Shown here piece by piece: positions 42,779-51,999 of a DNA stretch of 64,000 nucleotides. Under the pieces are notes generated by a model. It had not been told where the DNA came from. It did not search any database and was given only the letters and a program-made list of their open reading frames with translations. The DNA is from Halonatronomonas betaini (GTDB taxonomy: Bacteria > Bacillota > Halanaerobiia > Halanaerobiales > Halarsenatibacteraceae). The DNA is taken from positions 1 through 64,000 of the forward strand of contig NZ_JADPIE010000006.1 of the NCBI RefSeq assembly GCF_015666175.1. Direction: 5' to 3'. Each line of letters begins with the position of its first letter. Position 1 is the first letter of the stretch. The position numbers and the translations under genes were made by a program.

Positions 42779-42815
42779 AAACCCCCTGCCAGCACAACCA
42801 GCAGGGGGTTTTTCA
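42779..42815. terminator. Bidirectional terminator of cassette copy 2 and the GGDEF/HD-GYP gene
   Basis: A perfect 11-bp stem, AAACCCCCTGC with its complement (42779-42789 and 42801-42811), with more T residues after it on the plus strand. Confidence 0.9.
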
Positions 42816-42823
42816 TCCCAAAA

Positions 42824-44956
42824 TCACATAGAAACACCTAATTCACTGATCTTATCCTCCATCATATCAATAAAAGTATAGGCCAGTTCAGGGTCAAACT
42901 GCTCGCCTGCCTCATCTCTTATCTCCTGTAAAGCCTTTTCAGGCGAAATCCTATCTTTATAGACCTGCTTATTGGTCATAATATCATAGGCATCAACAAT
43001 AGCCAGAATTCTCGCCAGCAAGGGAATCTCCTTTGCCTTAATCCCCTGAGGATATCCAGTTCCATCCCAGCGCTCATGATGACTAAGGATCGAATCAGCA
43101 ACTCCAGCATATTTTTCAGTTGATAGAGCTATCCTGTAACCTCTCTCTGGATGCTTTCTGATCTCCTCCCAGTCTTCCTCATTTAGAGGTCTCCTGTCAA
43201 ATAATATATCATCAGATAGAGTTGCCTTGCCAATATCATGAACTATCGCCAGCAACGAAAGTTTATTTAAATCAGAATCACCGAGCCCAATTTTCTCGCC
43301 TAATTCCTGGGATAGCCTGGCCAGCCTGAATGAATGTTCCTTTTTCTCATGGCCTTTAGATCTCAAATCTTCCAGCAGATGCTCAAGCACGTCATTTTTA
43401 ATCGAGCTACTTTCATTCATCTTCTTCACATACATCTCTTCTTCGGCCTGCCTCAATATCGCCTCTTTCCGCTGTTTTGGCCTGGTCTTTGTGGCAGAGC
43501 CAATAGCCAGCGAAATAGGTAGCCTCGCATCCTGGTTAACCCCCTCTGATTCCTTTTTAATCCGCTGACAGATCTCCTGGGCCTTAACCTCTCCAGTCTG
43601 GGGCAATAGCAGAATAAACTCATCACCAGCCCACCTGGCTGCAATATCCTCCTGGCGACAGCTATTCTTTAAAATCCTGGCCGCAGCATTCAATATCTCA
43701 TCGCCTTTTTGATGGCCAAAGGAGTCATTAATTATCTTTAAACCATTAAGATCAGCCATTATTATACTCAGCGGCAACTGTCTTTCAGTATCCAGACGCT
43801 TAAATTCTTCCTCAAAGAACCTCCGATTATAAAGCCCTGTCATACTATCGTGATATAATAAGTAATCCATCTCCTCTTCCTGCTCTTTAAGTTCAGTAAT
43901 ATCCTGCAAAAAAGCGAACTCATAACATTTCCCCTTATATTCAAGATAAGCTGAATTAACCCTGACAGGCAATATCTCTCCAGAGCTTTTCTGAAGCGCT
44001 CCCTGAAAACTTATCATCTTCTCTTTTCTTAATCTCTGCCAGAATTTAAGTCGATCATCTCTGGTGTAATCTGGTATTATCTCCCAGACATCCATTCCTA
44101 TCAGTTCAGACCTATCATATTCAAGGCAATTGGCTGCCTCCTTATTCACAAACTCAATCTTTCCTGACTTATCAACTCTAAAAATTAATGCCGGTACGTT
44201 TTCAACAGAAAACTCAAGCAGTTCCAGCTTTCTATCAACTTTTTCCTCCTGAGTATAATCCCAGATCATCCCCAGGACATGATCTTCTTTCCAGGGAAAT
44301 TCTACAAGTCTCTGCTTCTCCTGCACCCAGCGGACTTTACCCTTTCCAGTTTTAATCTTATAATCAGCCAGTCGAACTTCTTTCTGCTGATATAATTCCG
44401 GGATCCGATTCCTCTGTTTCTTTAATCCCTCAATATCTGCTTTTTCAGCACCATTAAAGGGGTCAAATGTTCCCTGTTCAAATTCAAAAATATTATCAAT
44501 ATTTGGGCTTACATATTCTTTTTCTGGCCAGCCATCAACTATCTTATAACTATAAATCCCTAAAGGAGTCTCAGTAAAAAGCTCTCCTATTTCATCCTGA
44601 CAGAGCTCAAAACCCTCAATTCTTGAACCTCTAGCCATTAAAACATTTCCTAGCCCTAACGCTGAAACCCCATATAAAATAATAACTGGTAGAATAGCAA
44701 AGACAGAAACGCCAGTCAGTAAGCTATTAATTACTAAGATTAATCCAGCTACCCCTGAGCCAATCAGTCCACCTCTAACTTTAAATTCAGATGTTGACAT
44801 AATAATCAGAGGAAAACCAAAGACTGCCTGTAATAAAGGTTCAATAAAAAGTGTCAGTATTATAAATATTACTGAAAATATACATAAAACCAGACAGGTC
44901 TGGTTATTCTGAAGCTGATTCTTTTCAATCTCTCTATCATTATTGCCACTCTGCAC
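42824..44956 (-). CDS. Membrane PAS-GGDEF-HD-GYP c-di-GMP protein
   Basis: A 710-residue protein: three to four N-terminal membrane segments (about 20-105), two PAS domains (about 130-240 and 245-365), GGDEF with RWAGDEF (an AGDEF-type signature still expected to be active), and HD-GYP with VHDIGK and HHERWDGTGYP. It may both synthesise and degrade c-di-GMP. It is convergent with the CsgG-like cassette and a decayed copy lies in the same place beside copy 1. I prefer the GTG at 44956, eight bases after GGGG, over the GTG at 44965 inside that site. Confidence 0.85.
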   Translation of the reverse strand: MQSGNNDREIEKNQLQNNQTCLVLCIFSVIFIILTLFIEPLLQAVFGFPLIIMSTSEFKVRGGLIGSGVAGLILVINSLLTGVSVFAILPVIILYGVSALGLGNVLMARGSRIEGFELCQDEIGELFTETPLGIYSYKIVDGWPEKEYVSPNIDNIFEFEQGTFDPFNGAEKADIEGLKKQRNRIPELYQQKEVRLADYKIKTGKGKVRWVQEKQRLVEFPWKEDHVLGMIWDYTQEEKVDRKLELLEFSVENVPALIFRVDKSGKIEFVNKEAANCLEYDRSELIGMDVWEIIPDYTRDDRLKFWQRLRKEKMISFQGALQKSSGEILPVRVNSAYLEYKGKCYEFAFLQDITELKEQEEEMDYLLYHDSMTGLYNRRFFEEEFKRLDTERQLPLSIIMADLNGLKIINDSFGHQKGDEILNAAARILKNSCRQEDIAARWAGDEFILLLPQTGEVKAQEICQRIKKESEGVNQDARLPISLAIGSATKTRPKQRKEAILRQAEEEMYVKKMNESSSIKNDVLEHLLEDLRSKGHEKKEHSFRLARLSQELGEKIGLGDSDLNKLSLLAIVHDIGKATLSDDILFDRRPLNEEDWEEIRKHPERGYRIALSTEKYAGVADSILSHHERWDGTGYPQGIKAKEIPLLARILAIVDAYDIMTNKQVYKDRISPEKALQEIRDEAGEQFDPELAYTFIDMMEDKISELGVSM

Positions 44957-45043
44957 AGACTCCACCCCTTATAATTATAACCTATAATAATTTAAGTTAA
45001 TAATAATTTAAAACAGTAATTCGTCATAAAACAACAATTTATG

Positions 45044-45059
45044 TAGTACTTTAGTACTA
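45044..45059 (-). promoter_or_regulatory. Palindrome in the leader of the GGDEF/HD-GYP gene
   Basis: TAGTACT-N2-AGTACTA, a perfect 7+2+7 palindrome, a few bases beyond the expected start point of the promoter at 45073. Candidate operator. With that promoter and the two hairpins at 45187 and 45269 it accounts for the gap 44957-45289. Confidence 0.45.
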
Positions 45060-45072
45060 TTAACTTAATCTA

Positions 45073-45101
45073 ATTATAACAGAGAAATATTATAATGACA
45101 A
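45073..45101 (-). promoter_or_regulatory. Promoter of the GGDEF/HD-GYP gene
   Basis: TTGTCA (45096-45101), 17 bases, TATAAT (45073-45078) on the minus strand. Confidence 0.75.
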
Positions 45102-45186
45102 GAGAAATCTTCCTGAATAAGGATAAAATTTCTTAATAAAATAAATTCCTGATTAATCGGCAGTTAAAAACAAATAAATCAGGCAT

Positions 45187-45217
45187 AAAAAAAAGCACCA
45201 GGCATAGTACCTGGCAC
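45187..45217 (-). terminator. Terminator after rnhB
   Basis: An 8-bp stem with two G-U pairs (45195-45202 with 45210-45217) followed on the minus strand by eight T residues. A second perfect stem, GATAGGTAC-CAG-GTACCTATC (45269-45289), lies against the rnhB stop codon without a T tract. Confidence 0.75.
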
Positions 45218-45289
45218 CTGTGTAAAACTACTATAAACTTTGTAACATCTATAAAAACAGCCAATTCAGATAGGTACCAGGTACCTATC

Positions 45290-46132
45290 TTATATAAACG
45301 ATCTCCGGTGAATCGGAGTCGGCCCAGCTTCTTCAAGAGCGGCCATATGTTCAGCGGTTCCATAACCTTTATTACTCAAGAAATTATATTCAGGATATTC
45401 CTGATGATACTTATCCATCAGATTGTCTCTGGTAACTTTAGCCAGCACAGAGGCAGCGGCAATTGCATTAACTTTAGCATCGCCATCTATTACTGCCTGC
45501 TGGGGCAGATCAACACTATCAAGCTTTAGGCCACCATCCAGCAGCAGATAATCAGGCTCTCTATCTAATTTGCTGATAGCTGACCTGGCAGCCAATCTGA
45601 CAGCCTGACCGATATTGACCTCATCTATCGTTTCATTATCGATTAAAGCTACAGCCGAACTTACCGCCTTCTCCCTGATCTCAGAGGTCAGGCTCTCTCT
45701 CTTAGCAGCTGAAAGCTTCTTGGAATCATCAAGGCCGGCAATATAGGTCTCTGCAGGTAAGATCACAGCCCCAACTGCCACAGGCCCGGCCATCGGTCCC
45801 CTGCCAGCCTCATCAATACCGCAGATATACTGATAACCCTGGTCTCTTAACCTGGCAACCATTTCTTCCCGCTTATCCCAGGCCTTTAGATCAATACTGG
45901 CTGCCAGCTGCTTTTTCTCCAGGGATTCAGCCAGTCTGCTGGCTCCCTTCCGGCTATCAGCCTTTAAGGCCTCAATCAACTGGTCAACCTCATCAGCTAA
46001 AATTGGCAGATCAGCAGGCCTATCAGCCTGATGACTGCTCTCAATTTCAACAAGCCTGGAACTAACATATTCCTTTAGCTCTTTTATCGTATAATCAGAA
46101 GCTATAAACTCTCTCTTTTCTATATCTCCCAT
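45290..46132 (-). CDS. rnhB: Ribonuclease HII
   Basis: A 280-residue enzyme that removes ribonucleotides and RNA primers from RNA-DNA hybrids. Motifs: GIDEAGRGPMAGPV (Asp-Glu of the active site), DDSKKLS, the aspartate in LLLDGG, and AAASVLAKVTRD with the fourth acidic residue. About 90 residues precede the catalytic core, a helical extension as in Bacillus RnhB. It starts two bases after rbgA, whose stop lies within its GGAGG site, so the two are translationally coupled. Confidence 0.95.
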   Translation of the reverse strand: MGDIEKREFIASDYTIKELKEYVSSRLVEIESSHQADRPADLPILADEVDQLIEALKADSRKGASRLAESLEKKQLAASIDLKAWDKREEMVARLRDQGYQYICGIDEAGRGPMAGPVAVGAVILPAETYIAGLDDSKKLSAAKRESLTSEIREKAVSSAVALIDNETIDEVNIGQAVRLAARSAISKLDREPDYLLLDGGLKLDSVDLPQQAVIDGDAKVNAIAAASVLAKVTRDNLMDKYHQEYPEYNFLSNKGYGTAEHMAALEEAGPTPIHRRSFI

Positions 46133-46134
46133 CT

Positions 46135-47010
46135 CTATGCCTCCTCAGGCATTGCATCAGGTTTTTCTGGTGGCGGCTCTTCCAGACTAACCGGTCCCAG
46201 GGTTCCATCCTGAAATTCCTGGAGCAGAATTCTGGCAGCCCGCTCCCTATCAACCTTGCCGCCAGACATCAGACAGCCCCGGTTTCGGCCCAGGTCAGCC
46301 AGTAGATCATAGCTATGGCCGGCCAGCTGAACCAGATTATAGCGTTCCTTTAAAACTTCAGGGTTTAAATCTACTAAATACTCGATTAACTTACAGCCTA
46401 AAAGCTCATAATCTATGATCTCAGGCCGAATCATCCCGCAGATAGCAAGCTTATAGCCATGTTCTTTATCTTTGATATCAGGCCAGAGCAGCCCTGGAGT
46501 ATCAAGCAGTTCAGCCTCTTTACTGACTTTGACCCACTGCTGACCTCTGGTAACTCCTGGCTTCCTGCCAGTTTTAGCCCTGCTGCCCCCGGCCAGTTTA
46601 TTGATTAAAGTCGATTTCCCGACATTGGGCAGACCAACAACCATAGCCCGTAATTTCCGGCTATTTAAGCCCTTTTCTTTCCTGGCAGCCTTTACCTCCT
46701 GATAATATTCCTTGAGCTTATTCTTTAAGTTTTTAAGCCCCTGACCGGTCTCAGGCGAGACAACCAGAATATTATCACCAAAATAATCCAGCCAGCGATC
46801 AGTTACAGACTGCCGGGCTAAATCTGCCTTGGTTAGCAGGGTTATAACTGGCTGGTCTGCCAGCAGGTCCTGGAGCTGTGGATTGGCACTGCTTTCTGGC
46901 AACCTGGCATCCCTCAGCTCTATGACAACATCAACTAGATTTAATTTTTCCTTGATCTGGCGGGTAGCTTTGGCCATATGGCCAGGATACCAGTTTACTT
47001 TATCTGACAT
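46135..47010 (-). CDS. rbgA: Ribosome biogenesis GTPase RbgA (YlqF)
   Basis: A 291-residue circularly permuted GTPase needed for late 50S subunit assembly. G4 (TKAD) comes before G1 (GLPNVGKSTLINKL), then GVT and DTPG, as in the family; NWYPGHM at the N-terminus and the helical C-terminal RNA-binding domain are present. It lies after rplS, from which it is separated by a terminator-like hairpin, and before rnhB. This order is common in Firmicutes. Confidence 0.95.
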   Translation of the reverse strand: MSDKVNWYPGHMAKATRQIKEKLNLVDVVIELRDARLPESSANPQLQDLLADQPVITLLTKADLARQSVTDRWLDYFGDNILVVSPETGQGLKNLKNKLKEYYQEVKAARKEKGLNSRKLRAMVVGLPNVGKSTLINKLAGGSRAKTGRKPGVTRGQQWVKVSKEAELLDTPGLLWPDIKDKEHGYKLAICGMIRPEIIDYELLGCKLIEYLVDLNPEVLKERYNLVQLAGHSYDLLADLGRNRGCLMSGGKVDRERAARILLQEFQDGTLGPVSLEEPPPEKPDAMPEEA

Positions 47011-47052
47011 GATATCAATCTCCTTTTAAATAATTTAAAGATAATAATATGT

Positions 47053-47079
47053 AAAAAAGGGCGAGAGCCAGCTGGCCCT
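47053..47079 (-). terminator. Hairpin after rplS
   Basis: AGGGC pairs with GCCCT around an inner CAGCTGG segment, followed on the minus strand by TTTTTT. It may partly end the ribosomal operon before rbgA. Confidence 0.6.
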
Positions 47080-47143
47080 GCACCCTGATAATTCGCTTAT
47101 TCAAATATGTTGTCGGTCTGGCAAAACTATTACCGACTCTGTC

Positions 47144-47503
47144 TTACTCAGGCTTTGGCCCTCTGGCTTTCTCTTTAACCTTAGCCTTTTTACCCATTCT
47201 TTCTCTTAGATAATAAAGCTTGGCTCTGCGGACATCACCGCGGCGGACAACTTTAATATCAGCAAGAGTTGGTGAATGCACAGGGAAAGTTCTTTCAACA
47301 CCAACGCCATGGGAAACCTTTCTGATTGTGAAGGTTTCTCTGGCACCACTGCCCTGACGGCGAATGACAACCCCTTCGAAAGGCTGAGTTCTTGTCTTTT
47401 CGCCCTCTTTAACTCTTACCTGTAATTTAAGAGTATCACCTGCAATAAATTCAGGTATATCTTTTTTACGATTTTCTCTATCTATTTTATGAAAGATATT
47501 CAT
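47144..47503 (-). CDS. rplS: 50S ribosomal protein L19
   Basis: A 119-residue L19 with its typical sequence: [40 protein letters not shown] (overlapping stretch), [13 protein letters not shown] and [17 protein letters not shown]. It sits at the 30S-50S interface. The start ATG has GGAGG seven bases upstream. It is the last gene of the ylxM-ffh-rpsP-khpA-rimM-trmD group. Confidence 0.97.
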   Translation of the reverse strand: MNIFHKIDRENRKKDIPEFIAGDTLKLQVRVKEGEKTRTQPFEGVVIRRQGSGARETFTIRKVSHGVGVERTFPVHSPTLADIKVVRRGDVRRAKLYYLRERMGKKAKVKEKARGPKPE

Positions 47504-47560
47504 CTTATTTCCTCCTTTCGTTCTGAGATTCTGACTTTCTGACTCCCTGACTTGACTGAA

Positions 47561-48169
47561 TTATTCCCACCAGGGGCTGGCCAGAAGTCTATCTAATATT
47601 ATCGAAGCTGCACTCCTGACTGAGAGGTGATTGTAATCGCCTCTCCCATTCACTGGAGCTAACAGCAGATCACATTGATCTAAAACACTATGGCTTAAGC
47701 CCCAGCCAGTACCAAAAATGATTAGATACGGCCGGTCACTATCTATAAGCTGACTCCGAAGTTCTTTAAAACTTACTGGATCAATATCCTTATAACTTTT
47801 AGCAGAGGTTGTAACCAGAACTGGCTCTTTGCCAGTCTCCTCTTTTATCTGGCTGGCTGCATCTTCAAGGGTATCGACAACTTCCAGAACTGAAAAGGCT
47901 TCATGTCTGGTTGAGTTGTAATCAGCGCCTTTACCGCCAGTCCAGTATTTCTGCATCCGGTGAACTAAAGCCTGCTGTGACTTTAGCTGATTGACCACAA
48001 AATACCGCCTTGCATTATAGGTTCTGGCTGCCCTTGAAATATCATGGAGATCCAGATTTGTTATAGTTGTTGTAATTTCATCACCTAGTTTATTATAAAC
48101 CGGGTGATGGACCAGCGCCAGATAAAGATCTACATCTGGAGTCTGATTGATTGGATTAGCTTCTGGCAT
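47561..48169 (-). CDS. SPOUT-class RNA methyltransferase-like protein (trmD-rplS linked)
   Basis: A 202-residue protein of the Methyltrans_RNA (SPOUT) group often found between trmD and rplS in anaerobic bacteria. Features: [13 protein letters not shown] at the start, the trefoil-knot strands [15 protein letters not shown] and [19 protein letters not shown]. The RNA target is not established. It overlaps the trmD end by 14 bases. I chose the ATG at 48169, since the upstream ATG lies inside the GAGG site. Confidence 0.85.
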   Translation of the reverse strand: MPEANPINQTPDVDLYLALVHHPVYNKLGDEITTTITNLDLHDISRAARTYNARRYFVVNQLKSQQALVHRMQKYWTGGKGADYNSTRHEAFSVLEVVDTLEDAASQIKEETGKEPVLVTTSAKSYKDIDPVSFKELRSQLIDSDRPYLIIFGTGWGLSHSVLDQCDLLLAPVNGRGDYNHLSVRSAASIILDRLLASPWWE

Positions 48170-48917
48170 TTTTAATATCATCCTCGATTTCAGCTTTGAC
48201 TTCTTTTAATAATTCTTCTTCTAATTCTGTTAAATCCCTTGCAGCCAGTAAATCCGGTCTCCTGAGTAGAGTCCGCTTAATCGACTGCTTTTTCCGCCAG
48301 CGATCTATCCTGGCATGATGGCCACTTAACAGAACCTCTGGAACTTCCTGACCTTTATACTCTCTAGGCCTGGTATAATGGGGATAATCAAGTAATCCGT
48401 GATAGAAAGAATCGTCTTCAGCAGACTCACTGGTACCGACAACACCAGGTAACATCCTTGAGACTGCATCGATTAGGACCATGGCCGGTAATTCGCCACC
48501 GGTCAAAACATAATCGCCAATCGAGATCTCTTCATCGACTATCTCCTGGCGAATTCTTTCATCTACCCCTTCATAATGGCCACAGAGCAGGATTAAGCCT
48601 GGCTCTTTAGCCAGTTCTTTAACCTTTGGCTGGTCAAGCTGCTGGCCCTGAGGTGAAAAGAAGATCGTCTTCGACTCCTCATGACGGCTTTCAGTTACAG
48701 AGCTATATGCCCTGTCAATTGGCCCGGGCTGCATCACCATGCCGGCGCCACCGCCATAGGGTGTATCATCTACCCTATTATGTTTATCCTGACTGAAATC
48801 CCTGATATCAACAGCATTGATCTCTAAGAGACCATTCTCAATGGCCCGGCCAGTTATGCTATGGCCTAATGGCCCAGGGAAAATTTCAGGAAATAATGTT
48901 AAAATGTCGAAGTACAT
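48156..48917 (-). CDS. trmD: tRNA (guanine-N1)-methyltransferase
   Basis: A 253-residue TrmD, which methylates G37 of tRNAs and prevents frameshifting. Motifs: [36 protein letters not shown] and [15 protein letters not shown], the SAM-binding trefoil knot. It lies 18 bases after rimM and overlaps the SPOUT gene, within the conserved rpsP-rimM-trmD-rplS order. Confidence 0.97.
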   Translation of the reverse strand: MYFDILTLFPEIFPGPLGHSITGRAIENGLLEINAVDIRDFSQDKHNRVDDTPYGGGAGMVMQPGPIDRAYSSVTESRHEESKTIFFSPQGQQLDQPKVKELAKEPGLILLCGHYEGVDERIRQEIVDEEISIGDYVLTGGELPAMVLIDAVSRMLPGVVGTSESAEDDSFYHGLLDYPHYTRPREYKGQEVPEVLLSGHHARIDRWRKKQSIKRTLLRRPDLLAARDLTELEEELLKEVKAEIEDDIKNARS

Positions 48918-48935
48918 TTCTCTCAGCTCCTGGCT

Positions 48936-49472
48936 TTAAAGTTCCAGCAATCCAGGGATCGGTTTAATTGTAACTATGCCCTCTTCCTGGTCTATTGAGA
49001 CAATAATCTCTCTGGCCACAGGAATCAGGTAATCCCTTTTATCTCCTTTAACCTGGAGAATATCTGTACCAGTATCTGTGCTGACAGCTGTAATTTCTCC
49101 CAGCTGGGCTCCAGTATCTGTCTGAACTTTAAGTCCTTCTAATTCAAAGACATAAAAGCTATCTTCAGGTAATTGAGGCAGTTCAGTAATTGGAATGCTA
49201 ATCAGATGGTCTTTAATGGCATCTGCTGCTCCAATATCATCTATAGTCTCAAGTTTAAGGACGATAAAGCCCTTATGCTCTCTGACTTTTTCGACTGCAA
49301 GCTCCTCATTACCTGTAGCTCTCTCCAGGATCAATCTATCATAATCATAAAAACGTTCAGGATAATCGGTAAGTGGAACAACCCTGACTTCGCCTTTATT
49401 GCCCTGATAACGGACTATCCGTCCAACTGCTATCAGGTTATTCTCGTCATTAATGTCCAGTTTATCTGTCAC
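48936..49472 (-). CDS. rimM: 16S rRNA processing protein RimM
   Basis: A 178-residue two-barrel protein that helps mature the 30S head with ribosomal protein S19. N-terminal domain: IAVGRIVRYQGNKGEVRV; C-terminal PRC-barrel: SFYVFELEGLKVQTDTG and DYLIPVAREIIVSID. GTG start with GGTGAG upstream. It lies between khpA and trmD. Confidence 0.95.
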   Translation of the reverse strand: MTDKLDINDENNLIAVGRIVRYQGNKGEVRVVPLTDYPERFYDYDRLILERATGNEELAVEKVREHKGFIVLKLETIDDIGAADAIKDHLISIPITELPQLPEDSFYVFELEGLKVQTDTGAQLGEITAVSTDTGTDILQVKGDKRDYLIPVAREIIVSIDQEEGIVTIKPIPGLLEL

Positions 49473-49510
49473 GATAGCTCACCGCCTGAATTAAATTGCC
49501 TGCTCGGCGT

Positions 49511-49741
49511 TTATGATTTAATATCAACAATCGCTTTTTTACCGGCTTTAGTTGCTGCTGCCTTGACAACAGTTCTAATAGCTCTGGCTATTCGGCCCTG
49601 TTTGCCGATAACCTGACCCATATCTTCTTCAGCAACTGTAAGCTTTATCCTGATACTTTTCTGGCCAACTTCTTCAGTAACCTCGACCTGGTCAGGATGA
49701 TCAACGATTGAGCGAGCTATTGTTTCAACTATCTCTTTCAC
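49511..49741 (-). CDS. khpA: KH-domain RNA-binding protein KhpA (YlqC)
   Basis: A 76-residue single KH domain with the GxxG loop in VIGKQGRIARAIRTV. In Firmicutes it pairs with KhpB (Jag) to bind RNA and affect cell elongation and division. The gene lies between rpsP and rimM, its usual place. GTG start after AAGGAGG. Confidence 0.95.
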   Translation of the reverse strand: MKEIVETIARSIVDHPDQVEVTEEVGQKSIRIKLTVAEEDMGQVIGKQGRIARAIRTVVKAAATKAGKKAIVDIKS

Positions 49742-49764
49742 AGGTAGCCCTCCTTTTTAAGTGC

Positions 49765-50031
49765 TTACTGTTTACTTTCTATATAATCGGCCCAGATACC
49801 GCTATCTTTAAATAGACTGCGGACTGTATTGGAAGGACGGGCACCATTTTTTAACCATTCCAGAGCTTTCTCTTCGTCAATTCTGACTTCAGCTTCCTCT
49901 GGAGTTGGATTATAGATACCAATTTCTTCAATAAAACGACCTGTTGGGGCCATGCTTGATTCAGAAACTACCAGTCTAAAATGGGCGTTTCTCTTTTTAC
50001 CTACTCTTTTTAATCTGATTTTTAAGGCCAT
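49765..50031 (-). CDS. rpsP: 30S ribosomal protein S16
   Basis: An 88-residue S16, with ALKIRLKRVGKKRNAHFRLV (less the Met) at the start and IGIYNPTPEEAEVRIDEEKA. The frame extends six codons upstream, but the ATG at 50031 has GGAGGTG seven bases before it and matches the family start. Confidence 0.97.
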   Translation of the reverse strand: MALKIRLKRVGKKRNAHFRLVVSESSMAPTGRFIEEIGIYNPTPEEAEVRIDEEKALEWLKNGARPSNTVRSLFKDSGIWADYIESKQ

Positions 50032-50086
50032 ACTTGCACCTCCTCTCAAGTGATACTTACAATTTATTTATTAACTGCCAGTCTTA

Positions 50087-51424
50087 TTACATAAATGGCA
50101 GATTAAAACCTGATTTCTTCTTGCCACCTTTACCGCTTAGCTGTTTCATCATCTTTTTAGTCTGTTTAAACTGTTTTAGCAGACGGTTAACTTCCTGAAT
50201 CGATGTACCGCTGCCATTGGCAATTCTCCGCCTCCGGCTACCGTTAATAACCTTGGGATTCCGTCTTTCTTCCGGGGTCATAGAACTGATTATAGCTTCA
50301 ATTCTATCCAGCTCACTATCATCCAATTGCATGTTTTTAAGCTGTTTGGCCTTGCCGGCCCCTGGAATCATACCCATCAGATCACTGATAGGCCCCATAT
50401 TCCTGACCTGATCTAGCTGATCAAGGAAATCTTCAAAGGTAAAGGAATCCTCCCGGAGTTTACGCTCTAAATCTTTAGCCTTCTCTTTATCAATGGATTT
50501 TTCTGCTTTCTCGATCAGGCTTAAAACATCGCCCATCCCGAGAATTCTGGAAGCCATCCTATCTGGATGGAACGGCTCCATCTGATCAAGTTTCTCGCCC
50601 ATACCGGCAAATTTTATCGGTTTGCCAGTAACCTCTCTAATTGAAAGGGCGGCACCGCCACGGGCATCACCATCGAGCTTTGTCATGATCATACCTGATA
50701 TATCAAGCTTTTCTGAGAAGTTATCGGCGACATTGACTGCATCCTGACCGGTCATTGCATCCACAACCAGCAGGGTCTCTGTCGGATTTATAGCCTCCTG
50801 AATATCCTGAAGTTCCTGCATTAATTCTTCATCTATATGGAGACGACCTGCAGTATCAATAATTACTGGATCAAGCTTTTCTTTTTCTGCTCTAGCAAGT
50901 CCAGCCTTAACGATATCTACTGGGTCATTCTGGTCTCCCATCTGGAAAACCTCGACATCCAGCCTCTCTCCAAGAACCTGGAGCTGTTTGATAGCCGCTG
51001 GCCTGTAAACATCGGCTGCAACTAAGAGCGGCTCCTTGCCCTTTTCTTTAAATTGACGAGCAAGTTTACCTGTAGAAGTCGTCTTACCTGAACCCTGGAG
51101 TCCAACCAGCATGTAAATTGACGGCGGACTGTCAGCTGATGTTAGTTCACTTCTTTCTCCACCCATCAGATCTGTCAGCTCTTCATTTACAATCTTGATA
51201 ACCTGCTGGCCTGGTGTCAGGCTATCCATAACTTCCTGACCGATAGCTCTTTCCTCTACTTTGTTAACAAATTTCTTGACAACTTTGTAATTAACATCGG
51301 CTTCGAGCAGGGACATCTTAACCTCTCTTAAGGCAGATTTAACATCTTTTTCATTTAATTTACCTTTGCCCTTAAGTTTGGCGAAGGTATCCTGCAGTTT
51401 TTCTGCAAGGCTCTCGAATACCAT
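50087..51424 (-). CDS. ffh: Signal recognition particle protein
   Basis: A 445-residue SRP54 GTPase with N, G and M domains. G1 is GLQGSGKTTSTGKLA, then DTAGRLHIDEEL, TKLDGDARGG and the methionine-rich M domain (GMIPGAGKAKQL to QTKKMMKQLSG) that binds 4.5S RNA and signal sequences. It works with FtsY, encoded upstream. It follows ylxM by 30 bases. Confidence 0.97.
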   Translation of the reverse strand: MVFESLAEKLQDTFAKLKGKGKLNEKDVKSALREVKMSLLEADVNYKVVKKFVNKVEERAIGQEVMDSLTPGQQVIKIVNEELTDLMGGERSELTSADSPPSIYMLVGLQGSGKTTSTGKLARQFKEKGKEPLLVAADVYRPAAIKQLQVLGERLDVEVFQMGDQNDPVDIVKAGLARAEKEKLDPVIIDTAGRLHIDEELMQELQDIQEAINPTETLLVVDAMTGQDAVNVADNFSEKLDISGMIMTKLDGDARGGAALSIREVTGKPIKFAGMGEKLDQMEPFHPDRMASRILGMGDVLSLIEKAEKSIDKEKAKDLERKLREDSFTFEDFLDQLDQVRNMGPISDLMGMIPGAGKAKQLKNMQLDDSELDRIEAIISSMTPEERRNPKVINGSRRRRIANGSGTSIQEVNRLLKQFKQTKKMMKQLSGKGGKKKSGFNLPFM

Positions 51425-51454
51425 CTTTTATACCTCCTGTGCTGCTTTGCTTAA

Positions 51455-51823
51455 TTATAGACAGCTTTTAATAAGTTCAATACTCTCTTTTAATTCCTGA
51501 CGATCTTGATCAGTCAGGGGAGTTGTATCTTTAAGTCTATCTAAAATCTTACCGGTCTCTTCCTGGACTTCCTGATATCTACTGACCAGTTCTAACTTTT
51601 CTTCGTAATCTATTAACTGACCTTTAGCCCTTGATAAATGATCATAAACTCCCTGACGACTGATCTCAAGATTGTTTGCAATCTCAGCAAGAGATAAATC
51701 CTGATAATAATATGCTCTCATAATCTCCTGCTGCCTATCAGTCAAGAGAGGACCATAAAAATCAAAAAGCCTGCCAAAGGTTAATGTCTTCTTAATCTGA
51801 GTATTATTTTTAGTTGCTGGCAA
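51455..51823 (-). CDS. ylxM: YlxM/p13-like DNA-binding protein (UPF0122)
   Basis: A 122-residue sigma70-region-4-type helix-turn-helix protein: LFDFYGPLLTDRQQEIMRAY, then LSLAEIANNLEISRQGVYDH. YlxM is co-encoded with ffh and stimulates SRP in some streptococci and Clostridia relatives. The first in-frame start, a TTG at 51844, touches GGGG with no spacing; a TTG at 51823 has AGGTG eight bases upstream and is preferred. It is the first gene after a strong promoter. Confidence 0.85.
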   Translation of the reverse strand: MPATKNNTQIKKTLTFGRLFDFYGPLLTDRQQEIMRAYYYQDLSLAEIANNLEISRQGVYDHLSRAKGQLIDYEEKLELVSRYQEVQEETGKILDRLKDTTPLTDQDRQELKESIELIKSCL

Positions 51824-51875
51824 GTTGTATTCACCTGCTTTCAACCCCGTTAAGTATTTTACCTTTACAGATGGT

Positions 51876-51904
51876 AGTATAACGGATTTTTAGCAGTTTG
51901 TCAA
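51876..51904 (-). promoter_or_regulatory. Promoter of the ylxM-ffh-rpsP-rplS operon
   Basis: Perfect TTGACA (51899-51904), 17 bases, TATACT (51876-51881) on the minus strand. Confidence 0.9.
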
Positions 51905-51999
51905 GTACTTATTTCAAAAGAATTTTACAATCTTTATTTATTACCAGAAACAGTCCTAAAACTATGCTATCTATCGCCGAATATTTATAAGATTCCAGC

